From the NCBI GenBank assembly GCA_038030265.1, contig CM075940.1, positions 29,550,940-29,614,939 on the forward strand: 64,000 nucleotides of DNA, read 5' to 3'. Both the position numbers and the translations under genes were made by a program. The stretch is from Corythucha ciliata (lineage: Eukaryota > Arthropoda > Insecta > Hemiptera > Tingidae). Below, piece after piece: positions 1-9,379 of this stretch. The notes beneath the pieces are model-generated. The model saw only the letters and a list, made by a program, of their open reading frames with translations, was not told the origin of the DNA and ran no database searches. How positions within the stretch are numbered: the first letter of the stretch is position 1; the number at the start of each line of letters is the position of its first letter.

Positions 1-846
1 ATTTCGCCTAACCGCGAATTTTCGTGCGCGTTCTGTCAATTTCAGCCACAAAAGAGTAGTTTTATTTTTCTCTCGATTTGACTTGTGGATGAACGCTATT
101 TCTCAATTTTAGCCACGAAAATTCCACCAATCAAACAAGAAACGGTGAAAATTTTGCCGGTTCCCTCAAATTTTAACCGCAAATTAGTGCCTTTTCCTAA
201 TTCTGCCTTGAGCAATTTTTTCCCCCTTCAAATTTTAGCAGTGAAAAGGTCAACATAATCCGCAAGTTAGCGAATTTCATTAGTTTTGACTTTTGACCCG
301 GACGTTGCATGCGAACGAACAATTTTCCTTAGTTTTAGCCCTGAATAATCACTTTTTTAATAGTGCATGCGCTAAGTCGCGGCTCTTTCTCAATTGTACC
401 CGCAAACTTGCCGTATATATAAAAGTATAAAAACGGTCAATTAGCACTTTCTCGAAATGTTCATCGAGATGTTGGTTCGAGAAACCACGAACTGGCGCTT
501 TTTCTCAATTTTACCTGCGTAAATGAGCTCAATTTCTCAATTTTAGCCGTGAATTGCCGTTTTCCTCAATTTTAGCCGCAAATTAGTGATTTTTCTTAAT
601 TCTACATTGATTTTGTCGATTTTAACAGTAAATAGAGCTCTACAAACCGTGAATAAGCGCATTTTCTTAATTTCGGCCCGGACTTTGCATCGCGAAATCA
701 CAGATTGGTGTGTTTTCTTAATTTCAACCTTAAATCAGCGCTATTTCTCAATTTTAGCCGTGAATGGGTGTTTTTCCTCAGTCTTAGCCGCAAAATGTCT
801 TTTTCTGGATTTCGACCGCGAACGAGCACTTTTTCTCAAGACGTGC
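1..846 (+). repeat. F1 array: degenerate ~30-bp repeats, forward
   Basis: The stretch is built of loosely repeated ~30-bp units with core ATTTTAGCCGCGAATTAGCG, separated by runs of T and CTCAA. The units differ by many substitutions and small indels, so this is an old array and not a fresh satellite. It enters from the left window edge. Short open frames here follow repeat composition and are not coding. The same family recurs in both orientations at 15128, 16795, 20170, 27610, 28441, 42906, 49570 and 51540. Confidence 0.8.
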
Positions 847-931
847 GCTCCTCCCCCCCCCCTCCCTCGTATCCTTTGATCCGTGCTTAACTCACTGCCC
901 ACCCCTTGATCACGGGCTAGCTATGCGCCTC
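1..931. mobile_element. Right part of a non-autonomous DNA transposon
   Basis: After the F1 array comes a C-rich tract and then, at about 896-930, a segment that matches the right end of the element at 40531-45789: CTGCCCACCCCT, TGATCA, then GGGCTAGCTATGCGCCT, a decayed form of GGGCTGGCTACGCCCCT. This is the inverted form of the GGGCGTAGCCAG end seen at 40531 and 49494. The left end lies outside the window, so the target duplication cannot be tested. No transposase is visible. Confidence 0.5.
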
Positions 932-1849
932 CGTTTGTGTGTTTTTAACTTGGTTTACAAGAAAAACTAGTTTGCTTTTTATTTCTATTCCTCGGCATAG
1001 AACTCGCGAACGAACCTTTCGGCGAGCTCAAAGAGAGTGAGTAAGATATCGAGGAACGCTTATTACAAACTTGCTGTAATTTTACTCGACTATTCCTCAG
1101 CTTGTCGCTTTCAAGCTAAATTGGGCGAATATGTTTGATGATTGAGTATTACCGTGGTATGTAATAGTACCTACACTAATTAAGAGTTTTAAAGTCAAAG
1201 TCATTTTGAACTACGTGATAGATATCTTATTTTATACAGCACAATCAGTATTTCATTATTTCCTCTTCGACTCTTTTCTTTAGGTGCTCTATACGGAGAT
1301 GCTAACCACCTAGGATTTTGTTCACTAAAAAAAAAATAAATAAAAATAGAATCTTCAGATAAGGACGGGTGGTGGTGCGAATGGTCCTACATCTTGAAAA
1401 AACTCGAATCCTCCCTCTCTCGAGTATGTCCCTGTATTCAAATTTAATCCGGCTCATTCAGCCTCCCAAGTTTTGACTCTGTTAATGGACCTGTTTGGAT
1501 GGTTGGTTAATTGAGCGACTACAGGGGGTTCACGATACTTCAGGGTTTTTTTTGCTTGAAAGGTTTTAACTCGCTTGGACGAGTTCAATGAGGAAAATAC
1601 GGACAGGTTAATGACGGAATTTGTCAAGTGATCCGAGAAAAAGGTTATTGATGCTTTGCAGTTGGTTTTTGATAATTTGGAGTCGAAGAGGGTCAAGTTA
1701 TTTCTCTTAAAATCACATTATTATTATTATTCTTGGGAGTTGAAAATGTCAACGGGCAAAAAGAAAAGGCGGCTGGGGAATGTATCGTTGACATTTCTCA
1801 CAATAAAACCTAATACGAAATCGATTTATTTCGCCGACAGTGGAAGAAA
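932..1849. other. No gene seen
   Basis: Unique-looking AT-rich DNA. The only open frames are short and overlap without recognisable protein features. It may include worn left flank of Gypsy element A, but I cannot align it to a domain. Confidence 0.5.
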
Positions 1850-2626
1850 TCATGCCCTTGCTGACAAACGCGAATTTCAGCGTCGAATTTATAATATCAT
1901 ACACGATTTAGACGGCGTTATCGCCATAGCTGATGACATACTAATCTTCGACGGAGGGGGCAAAATTGAAGAGGCTCAACAGGACCACGATTTGAAAGTG
2001 GCTGCCGTCCTGAAACGAGCCCGAAATTTAAAACTCAATGACAAGAAGAGCGTTATTTAGAAATTTAGGAATGAGATACATGGGCCATATTGTCACGGCG
2101 AACGGGGTCAAAGTGGATCCTGGAAAGGTTAGAGCGGTAACTGATATGCCGATGCCCGACAGCAGTTCACAAATGGCATCACTTCTGGGGGTAGTCAACT
2201 AAATGTCGAAGTTTGTCGCACCACAGTGCTCCCTTACGGGAATTAGACGGGAGATGGACAGAAGAACAGAGGTTCGTGTGGGCAACGATCAAGAAAACAC
2301 TGCTGAGTGCTCCAGTGCTGAGATACTTCGATGTGCACAAGGAGGCCAGTGTCGAAGTGGACGCTAGCAGCTATGGAGTAGGAGCCGTTCTTGGTCAAGA
2401 AGGCCAGCCAGTCGCGTATGCCTCAAGCACTTTAACAAACTGCGAGAAAAAAAAGTACGCGCAGATCGAAAAAGAAACAATGGCCATTTTGTTTGGCAAC
2501 AAGCACTTTGAGAAATACGTTTTCTGGAAACAAGTCACGGCACAGATGGATCACAAGCCCTTGGAGGTGATTTAAAAAAAAAAAAGTTTAAGTGATGCGC
2601 CTCGTCGAATTCAGCGAATGCTACTG
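1850..2626 (+). pseudogene. Element A reverse transcriptase palm and RNase H remnant
   Basis: The first part encodes the palm region with an active-site-like IADDIL motif preceded by FQRRI, as in Gypsy reverse transcriptases. The frame breaks near 2060, and the thumb region (MRYMGHIV, then MPMPDS) continues in another frame. At 2213-2575 an RNase H region follows, with VDASSYGVGAVL and YAQIEKETMAI, which are typical of Gypsy RNase H. The N-terminal fingers of the reverse transcriptase are not recognisable. The fragment stops at the ACTG duplicated by the solo LTR (2623-2626). It belongs to the same gene as 3967-4707 and 8836-9379. Confidence 0.8.
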
Positions 2627-3962
2627 TGTTATGGGTCGAGACGGGGGGCTTGTACAAGGCTCGGTTAGAAACGATAATTGGGATTCAATTAGACGATAAA
2701 AATATAATTAACATACGTAAATTGCGATCAAGGTGAGAGGGCTAAATGTTGACAGTCGGTGTGTTAAGCTATCAACAGGTATCAACCGATGAATGATAAA
2801 TAATCCAGGTGTGAAGGCGCCTCATCCAAATCCGATCCAATTTGTCCCAGACTCCTAAAGTGAAATGAAAATATGATCGTTACGCGGGACGTCGAGAAAC
2901 AACAAGCGAAAAGGGAAAAGCTTACGGTAATCGCGAATTGAGAATCATCGTGGCGGCGTTCAATAGGAGACACACCTGGACCTCGGCCTCTGTAGCGGAA
3001 GAATACACCTTTCGGCGGACCACAGGAGTGGGGAACAATAGATTGATTGAGAAAAAAATCGCTTGGATCGGTCATTTTCTTTGACGCCAGCATCCACGGC
3101 AGCAGGACTCGTCTCGTACCGCAGGGGCACGTAACGGACTTACGGAGATTTACAAGATCTGCAGGAGTTGAGACACGGTAAGACAGTCTCGAAAATAATC
3201 TAGCGATAAATAAAGATATTCACCTGGCTCTTGGGAAACGGACACCGCGCAGAGGTAAAACCGGGAACTACTGAGGAGACGGAATTCACCCTTTGAGGAG
3301 TGCTGACACCAAATAGGAAGGCGCGAGGTTTGTCGCTCGTCGCCTAAAGATGGAGAAGAGCGGATATACCAACGTGTCTTTGTAGCCTTTCTTTTTCATA
3401 TACGTCTTGGATTGAGTCAGGTGTCATCGCCGGCTTCCTCCGTCGGACGCACCCCCGACGTCTGGTTGTCGTTTTCCGTCGAGGAGGGTCTCTTCAGACG
3501 TACCCCGTCGTTCGTCGCTCGTTTGCCTCCTCGTAGGGACGTCTTCTCGGTGGCGTTTCGACTCTGTTGCCGGTGGTCTCCTCCGGCAAGCGAACTTGGG
3601 TCCGTTCGTGGGGCGTTCACCTCCGTGACCTCTAACCTGTCGTCCTGTCCCCTCAGCCCCCTCCATCCTGACACCAAACGTAAAAAGAACCTTTTGTATG
3701 ACCATAAAATCCTTCGCGTTGTATTTCGTTTTGTAAATTCTTTCGTACGACTCGTTCGTTTTTTGCGTGACTCCTTTCTTTGTACCCGGGTGGCCGTGAA
3801 ACTGCAGAGCCATTCGAATGCGCGCGCAGGCCCGCTGGTTGTGATTTAAATCCTGTCTGGTTTTTGTTTCAAAATTATTTATTTCGTCGTTAAGATAAAC
3901 ATGTTGTGATGAATAAGCTAAATTCGTATAATAACCGATAGGTAAAGGAGTAAAATTTAACA
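2627..3962. mobile_element. Solo LTR (1,336 bp) inserted in element A
   Basis: The insert starts TGTTA and ends TAACA, a perfect short terminal inverted repeat of the LTR type, and is flanked by ACTG at 2623-2626 and again at 3963-3966. Its removal restores the RNase H frame of element A. No gag or pol is inside; the open frames around 3412-3963 overlap on both strands and look like nothing known. An AATAAA-like signal lies near 3207. The size and ends fit a solo LTR left by LTR-LTR recombination. A small non-autonomous LTR element is the alternative. Orientation is undetermined. Confidence 0.75.
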
Positions 3963-3966
3963 ACTG

Positions 3967-4707
3967 CAGTTGGTGGGCTTCGGTATGGTTATTCAGTATA
4001 GAAAAAGGGTGTCAGGTGCCTATAGCCGACGCGATGTCTCGGCTGCTTAGTTACATGAACGACGAAGACGTAATAATTGCCAAAATATCTGAAGAAGTTG
4101 ATGTGTTCGAGGGCATTGCAATAAGTGATGCGACTTTGAACTTAATTCGTGACTCTACTGAGAAGGAAGCAGTCGGCAGTCAGCTCATTAAGTATGTCAA
4201 AGATGGCGATGGCCAGATGAGGAGAATCTTGTAGATCAGCCTCTGCGGGACTGGTGGAAAATCCGCGACCACATCACGGTGAATGATGGCATAGTTTGCC
4301 GCAATCAGCAAGTGTACATACCAGCTTCTTTGCTCCGATCATCACAGCCAAACTCCACAAGGGTCATTTGGGAGCAGCCAGTTGCGTAAGGCATGCCAAA
4401 ACACGAGTATTTTCGCTTAGAATGGCACGTGAAATTGAAAAATTCATCGGTAATTGCGCTGTGTGTCTCTGAAGCTGTGACCGACACCAAGCTACCAATG
4501 GGAAGAGGTAGGAGTTGACCTCCTCCAGTATCGGGGAAAATCACTAGTGGTAGTGATCAACTATAATTCTTCAATGTTTGAGTTTGAAAAAGTCAAGACT
4601 GAAGCGTCTCGAGACGCCAAACAGGTATTGAAGAAATCGTTAGCACGTTATGGCGTTCCGCGTGTTGTATTTTCGGTTGAGGGGCCCAATTTTACGTCCA
4701 GAGAGTT
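3967..4707 (+). pseudogene. Element A RNase H end and integrase N-terminal half
   Basis: The frame from 4016 holds PIADAMSRL, the usual end of Gypsy RNase H. Around 4250-4480 comes a Gypsy-type spacer with WWKIRDHI, then an integrase zinc region in shifted frames with LHKGHLG and a CAVC knuckle. At 4547-4707 the integrase core follows, with RYGVPRVVFS and GPNFTSREF. In the second catalytic motif the usual Asp-Asn before GPNF reads Glu (VEGPNF), so the catalytic Asp is lost. The piece ends at AGTT (4704-4707), the target duplication of element B, and resumes at 8836. Confidence 0.8.
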
Positions 4708-4848
4708 TATAAGAAGCAGGTCGTTCTTATATGACAAAAGTTATTTTCTCGTGTTTCACACCAAAAACTGATTGTTTATTAAAAACATATTTTTTACATT
4801 ATTTACAATATTAGGAAAATGGAGGGACGATGTTGTCTGGTCGCCACA
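4708..4848 (-). repeat. 3' LTR of element B
   Basis: Matches the 5' LTR with one difference in 141 bases. The integrase frame runs 38 bases into it and stops at 4811-4813. A G-rich tract, GGTGGGGTGTAG on the minus strand (4849-4860), precedes it and is the likely polypurine primer. Confidence 0.92.
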
Positions 4849-5790
4849 CTACACCCCACCTAGTGAGCGGTTTGCTTGTTCGAAAGGGAGGAGCGATTCG
4901 TATTTTGCGAACGTGGCGAGTGACAGCCGTTGATGGGGGAGTAGAAGATTGGATGATTTGAGAGAGGTGGTTGGTTGCAACGAAAAATGCCGGTTTCAAT
5001 CGATCGATGGAAACTTGGTCTTCTTTACCATTAATGTCGAGTGTGAAGTATTTGTCCTGTCGGCGGAGAACTTTGAAAGGACCGTCATAAGGAGGTTGAA
5101 GTGGTCTTTTGACTCGATCAACGCGAACGAAGACATGTGTGGCTGTGCTGAGGTGGGGATGGACGAAGGTGTGGCTAGAGTTAGTCTTGGATTGATCCGC
5201 AGGACGGAGAGAGCGGAGTGTCTCTTTAAGATTTTCGATGAAGGGGGAAATTTCTTGACACATTTCGTGTCGATCACCGAAAAGTTGACCGGGAAGATGA
5301 AGAGATTGACCGTACGTCAACTCGCATGGGCTGTATCCAGAGTCGAGAACTGTGCTGTGAAGACCAAGGGGAAGAGAGTCGACCCAGTTGCTTGAATTAT
5401 GGCACATGATGGCTGACTTGAGTGTTCGGTGCCAGCGTTCGATTTTTCCGTTCGACTGAGGGTGGTAGGCGGTAGTTCGAAAATGTTGGATTCCGAGGGT
5501 GATGTTGAGGATACGAAATATTTGAGATTCTAATTGTCGCCCGCGGTCTGTAGTTAAAAAATTGGGAATTCCGAAACGTGAAATCCAAGAAGTGAGGAGA
5601 GTTCTAGCGACGGTCTCTGTCGTAATGTCTGATACAGGTGTTGCTTCGGTCCAGGATGTGAAGCGATCGATCATGGTGATGATGAACCGGTATCGTTGGC
5701 ATAAAGGGAGGGGTCCGACGATGTCGACATGGACGTGTTGAAAACGACGAAAGTGGTGAACGAGTGTGCCGATGAACTTTTGAACGTTGG
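4811..5790 (-). pseudogene. Element B integrase core and C-terminus
   Basis: This frame is shifted relative to the reverse transcriptase frame. It carries the DDE catalytic triad in [19 protein letters not shown] and [16 protein letters not shown], then a C-terminal region with [20 protein letters not shown] and a conserved Gypsy-type ending ([10 protein letters not shown]). It joins DNA ends into the target. The upstream open residues to 5965 belong to the zinc region read in the wrong frame. The stop lies inside the 3' LTR. Confidence 0.9.
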
Positions 5791-7346
5791 CAGTGAAGGC
5801 AGGATTTGGCCCACGTGTGAACGTCTTTCTTGATGGAAGGCCACACGAAGCGGTCGCGGACGAGTTTGGATGTGCGTTTAGGAGACGGGTGTGACAGGTC
5901 ATGGATGAGGTCGAAAATTCTGCGACGAAGGCCAGAAGGTATGAAGGGACGATTCTTGTCATCACAGAACACGGAAACGGTGAGTCCGGGAACGGAAACG
6001 GAAGAGAGTTTTAGCGAATACTTGTCCGGATGCTGTATAATGTGAAGAAGGTCATGATCAGACTGTTGAAGACGAGAGAGTTCACCGTAATAGAAAGTTT
6101 CGAGGGTTGCGATTCGGGAGAAATATTCAGCGACGAGATTTTTGGCACCGGGGACGTGACGGATGTCGGTCGTGAATTGCGAAACGAAATCGAGGTGGCG
6201 AAATTGTCGAGGTGTCGCTTTTTCGAGGTTTTGGTGGAAGGCGTAGACTAAAGGGCGATGATCTGTGTAGATGACGATTTCACTACCTTCGAGCATGTAA
6301 AGGAAGTGTTTGACTGCAGCGTAAATAGCGAGGAGTTCTCGATCGTACGTACTGTAACGAGTCTCTGTTGGGGTTAACTTTCTCGAAAAGAATGCAATAG
6401 GTTGGGGAGAATCACCGACGTTTTGTTGAAGGGTAGCGCCTACAGCGATGTCGGAGGCGTCGACTAGTAGGCTGAGGGGTGAATTGGGGTGAGGGTGAGC
6501 TAAGAGTGTTGCTTCGACGAGGCTGTTGACGCAGGCATCGTACGACGCGGTCAACTCGGGAGTCCAGTGGATCGAAGCATCCTTTGTTGTCGAGTTTTTT
6601 ATGAGGTTGTGCAGTGGGGTTTGGTGTCGAGCGGCGTGTTTGATGAAGCGACGATAATAATTTAAAGCGCCGAGAAATTTGCGTAGAGTGCGAACGGTTG
6701 ATGGTTTTTCCGCTTTGGTTAGTGCTTCAACGCGATCAGGGAGAGGTGAAGTTCCATCTGCTGAGATGCGGTTTACGGAGGAAGCACCGAGGGTACATTT
6801 GCTGGGATTGAGCGATAAACCATACTCTTGAAGACGAGTGAAAACGATTCGTAGATGTTTTTCGTGTTCGTCAAGTGATGTCGACGAGATGAGGAGGTCG
6901 TCGATGTAGCAGAACACGAAGTCCATAGAGCCGAACAGTTCGTCCATGAAGCGTTGACACGTTTGGCCGGCGTTGCGGAGGCCAAACATCATTTGAGGAA
7001 ACTCAAATAATCCGAACGGTGTGATTATAACGGTTTTTTCGACGTCAGCGGGAGATACTGGGATTTGATTGTACGCCCGGGTGAGGTCAAGTGTCGAGAA
7101 AATTGTTTTGCCGCTGAGGTTGTTGGCGTGGTCATGAATGTGCTTCATAGGGTACCTGTCGGGCTTCGTGACTCTGTTTAAGGCTCGGTAGTCGCCGCAA
7201 GGACGCCACCCGCCACCTTTTTTCGACGTGAGATGAAGAGGACTGGCCCAAGGTGATTTGGACGGGCGGCATATCCCCATGTCGAGCATCGCCTGAAATT
7301 CGTCTTTCGCGATTTTCAATTTGTCGGGAGCGAGTCGTCGGAAACG
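5604..7346 (-). pseudogene. Element B reverse transcriptase, RNase H and integrase zinc region
   Basis: The frame starts after a one-base shift from the protease frame near 7346. It encodes a complete Gypsy reverse transcriptase; the YIDD catalytic box is near 6905-6916 and [18 protein letters not shown] lies before it. RNase H follows, with [30 protein letters not shown] and YTDHRPL. Next is the integrase H2C2 zinc region ending in SCLHCQRSK. Catalytic residues are present. The frame then shifts near 5760, and the remaining residues to the stop at 5604 are out of register. These enzymes copy the element RNA into DNA. Confidence 0.9.
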
Positions 7347-8659
7347 GCAGTGAATGGGTGGCCGGTAGTTTCGATGACATGAGTAGTGTTGTGAGGCGGT
7401 GTTGAACGGGGAAAAACAGGAGGACGAGAGATATCAGGAAATTCCTTGAGAATCGTGGCGAACCGGTTGGTTATGTCGACGGTTAATATGGATGGAACCA
7501 TCGAGGGAGCGTAGCGCACTTTAGCGGCGAGGTGTGTCTCACCGTCTAGCAATTTTCGATTTTTCAGATCGACGAGGAGGTTGTGGAATTTGAGGAAATC
7601 AGCTCCCAAGATTGGTGTTTTGATCGATGTGAGGATAAAAAACCAGCGATAGAGACGTCGTAGACCGAGATCAAGCGTGAGTAGTTTTTCGCCGTATGTT
7701 GATATCGGTTGACCACTGGCGGGGAAAAGGGAATAAGACGACGTTGGTTTGAGCTTGTCTGCTGTTGAGGCGGGAAGAATGGAGACGTCGGCTCCTGTAT
7801 CAACGAGGAATTCGGAGTTTGTTAATTTGTCCTTGATGAAAAGGCGATTGATTTTGACCCTTCCAAAAGCCGCCAACTGTTGAAGGGTGTCTAGTTTTTT
7901 TGGAACGAAGTGAGGACAAAGGGTGCCGGTACATTTCTGTGCCTTGGTTCCAAATGTGGCGTGATAGAAGCACGAGTTAGGGGTGTCGAGAGAAGAATGG
8001 CGTCGACGGTGGGCATCTCGAGATTTCGAACGATTGGAACGGTTTCGAGAAACGGGACGGCTGCGTTCAAGTAGTCGAGCTTCGAGGCGTTCAAAGCGAG
8101 ATGTAAGGTCTTGAATGGCGAGGGCGAGGGAGGAAGTTTCCCAGATCCTTCGAGGTTCAGATCCGACTTCGATCACTTTATCGGCGAGTTCTGCCAGTTT
8201 ATCGAGATTTCCTTCGCTGACTGCTAGGATGGTCTGAATGCTGTGAGGCAGCCGCTGAAGTCAAAGAGTTTTGAGTAGGTCGTCAGATACCGAGTTGTTG
8301 GCTAAATGTCGCATGGCACGAAGAAGTTGCGTTGGGCGTTGGTCGCCAAGTTCGAGGTCTGTGAGGAGTCGTTTTATGCGTTGTTCAGCACTGTCTGTGA
8401 AAACTCCTACGAGCCGAGTAGTAATCGCGTTGAACTTTTGTACTTCCGGCGGCGAGTTGATAATGTCACTGACTTGTTCCATGACGTCCTGGTCGAGGTT
8501 GCCGACGATGTGGTTAAACTTGGTGTCGTCGGATGTGATGCCAGCGAGCCGGAAGTTGGCTTCAACTTGGCGTAACCATGAATCGGGTCGATTACGCCAG
8601 AATGGAGGAACTTTGACTGCGACGCGTCCGATGACTTCGTTTTGGAGCTCGTTGTTCAT
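7316..8659 (-). pseudogene. Element B gag-protease, one nonsense codon
   Basis: The ATG at 8659 lies 12 bases past the primer-binding site. Residues 1-132 are a short gag with PPFWRNRPDSWLRQVEANF near the start, typical of arthropod Gypsy gag. The frame then meets TGA at 8261-8263, where related copy C has Trp (KTLWL). It continues unbroken to 7316 through a retropepsin-type protease with the active-site motif DTGADVSI (around 7795). A zinc-knuckle-like region CFYHATFGTKAQKC precedes the protease. The family processes structural protein and polyprotein with this enzyme. The end of the frame is displaced by one base relative to pol near 7346. Confidence 0.87.
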
Positions 8660-8670
8660 GGTGAACAGAG

Positions 8671-8688
8671 ATCACGTCGGGGTCACCA
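8671..8688 (-). other. Primer-binding site of element B
   Basis: Two bases inside the 5' LTR the minus strand reads TGGTGACCCCGACGTGAT. TGG complements the CCA tail of a tRNA, and the position fits a tRNA primer-binding site. I do not assign the tRNA. Confidence 0.7.
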
Positions 8689-8690
8689 GA

Positions 8691-8831
8691 TATAAGAAGC
8701 AGGTCGTTCTTATATGACAAAAGTTATTTTCTCGTGTTTCACACCAACAACTGATTGTTTATTAAAAACATATTTTTTACATTATTTACAATATTAGGAA
8801 AATGGAGGGACGATGTTGTCTGGTCGCCACA
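8691..8831 (-). repeat. 5' LTR of element B
   Basis: Direct copy of 4708-4848. On the minus strand it begins TGTGGCGACCAGACAACATC and ends in CTTCTTATA. Its last 30 bases contain a small inverted repeat (TATAAGAAC and GCTTCTTATA). At 141 bp it is short for a Gypsy LTR. Confidence 0.92.
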
Positions 8832-8835
8832 AGTT

Positions 8836-9379
8836 CAAAAAAATTGCCAATGACTGGAATTTTGAGCACAGGATGTCATCCCCCCGCCCCTTCACCAACA
8901 TCAGTCGAATGGAAAGGTGGAGGTCGTAGTGAAGCAGGTGAAACAGTTCATTTCGAATCCGAGATCAAGGCGAGGATATGTATGAAGCTCTGCTAAATTG
9001 GAGGAATACCCCAACTTTAGCTATGACTGCAAGCCCTGCAGAACGGATGTTTGGCAGATTTTTACGGACCACACTTCCTTTGGTAAAAAAAAAAAATACT
9101 CCTGTCGACCACAATCAGAGTGTAAAAAATCCAATTAGACGAAAAAAAGAAAAGGTACAAGCGCTTGTACGACAGGTCAGCGAGGAGTCTACTACAGGAA
9201 AAACAAAGAGTGAGGGTCCTGATGAACCCTAGTAATCGTTCTCGCCCAATTTGGGAGTCTGGATTGATAGTACGAGAGGTATAGCACCAAGATCATACGT
9301 GGTGGAAGTGAATGAAAGGAAGTACCGAAGAAACCGCGTGCATTTGAGGCCAGACCGTCTGATCGATTCTGGCAGTTAG
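8836..9379 (+). pseudogene. Element A integrase C-terminal half
   Basis: The piece resumes right after the AGTT duplication. KKIANDWNFEH continues the core of 4707; the third catalytic region is worn (NISRMERW). 8978-9232 encodes the α-helical and linker part with YEALLNWRNTP and SPAERMFGR. The last stretch, in a shifted frame, has RSYVVEVNERKYRRNRVHL and a stop at 9377-9379, the usual end of this Gypsy integrase type. The fragment is certainly non-functional. Confidence 0.8.

Larger units (their letters stand above)
4708..8831 (-). mobile_element. Ty3/Gypsy element B, young, nested in A
   Basis: Element B is 4,124 bp with direct 141-bp LTRs at 4708-4848 and 8691-8831 that differ at one position (A or C in CACCAAAAAC versus CACCAACAAC). 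AGTT flanks both ends (4704-4707, 8832-8835). The minus-strand order is gag, protease, reverse transcriptase, RNase H, integrase, the Ty3/Gypsy order. The near-identical LTRs point to recent insertion, yet the coding frame has one nonsense codon and two shifts, so this copy was perhaps mobilised in trans or has decayed since. LTR ends are TG and TA rather than TG and CA. Confidence 0.92.
1850..9379 (+). mobile_element. Ty3/Gypsy element A, old, split by two insertions
   Basis: Pieces of one Gypsy pol gene run in order on the plus strand: reverse transcriptase palm, RNase H, integrase zinc region, integrase core, integrase C-terminus. They are separated by a solo LTR (2627-3962) and by element B (4708-8831). 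At both junctions, removing the insert and one copy of its 4-bp target duplication brings the coding frame back, which shows that A was there first. Gag, protease and the start of the reverse transcriptase are missing, and no LTRs of A were recognised. Many frameshifts show that it is dead. Confidence 0.85.

Noticed and set aside
1..846. CRISPR-like regular 30-bp repeats
   Set aside because: The units are degenerate with no constant repeat or unique spacers, there are no cas genes, and the surroundings are plainly metazoan transposons.
3412..3963. Proteins of 145 and 179 residues in the solo LTR
   Set aside because: Overlapping frames on both strands of a GC-rich LTR part, with no recognisable domain.
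4949..5395. 148-residue plus-strand ORF
   Set aside because: Antisense of the element B integrase; no independent support.
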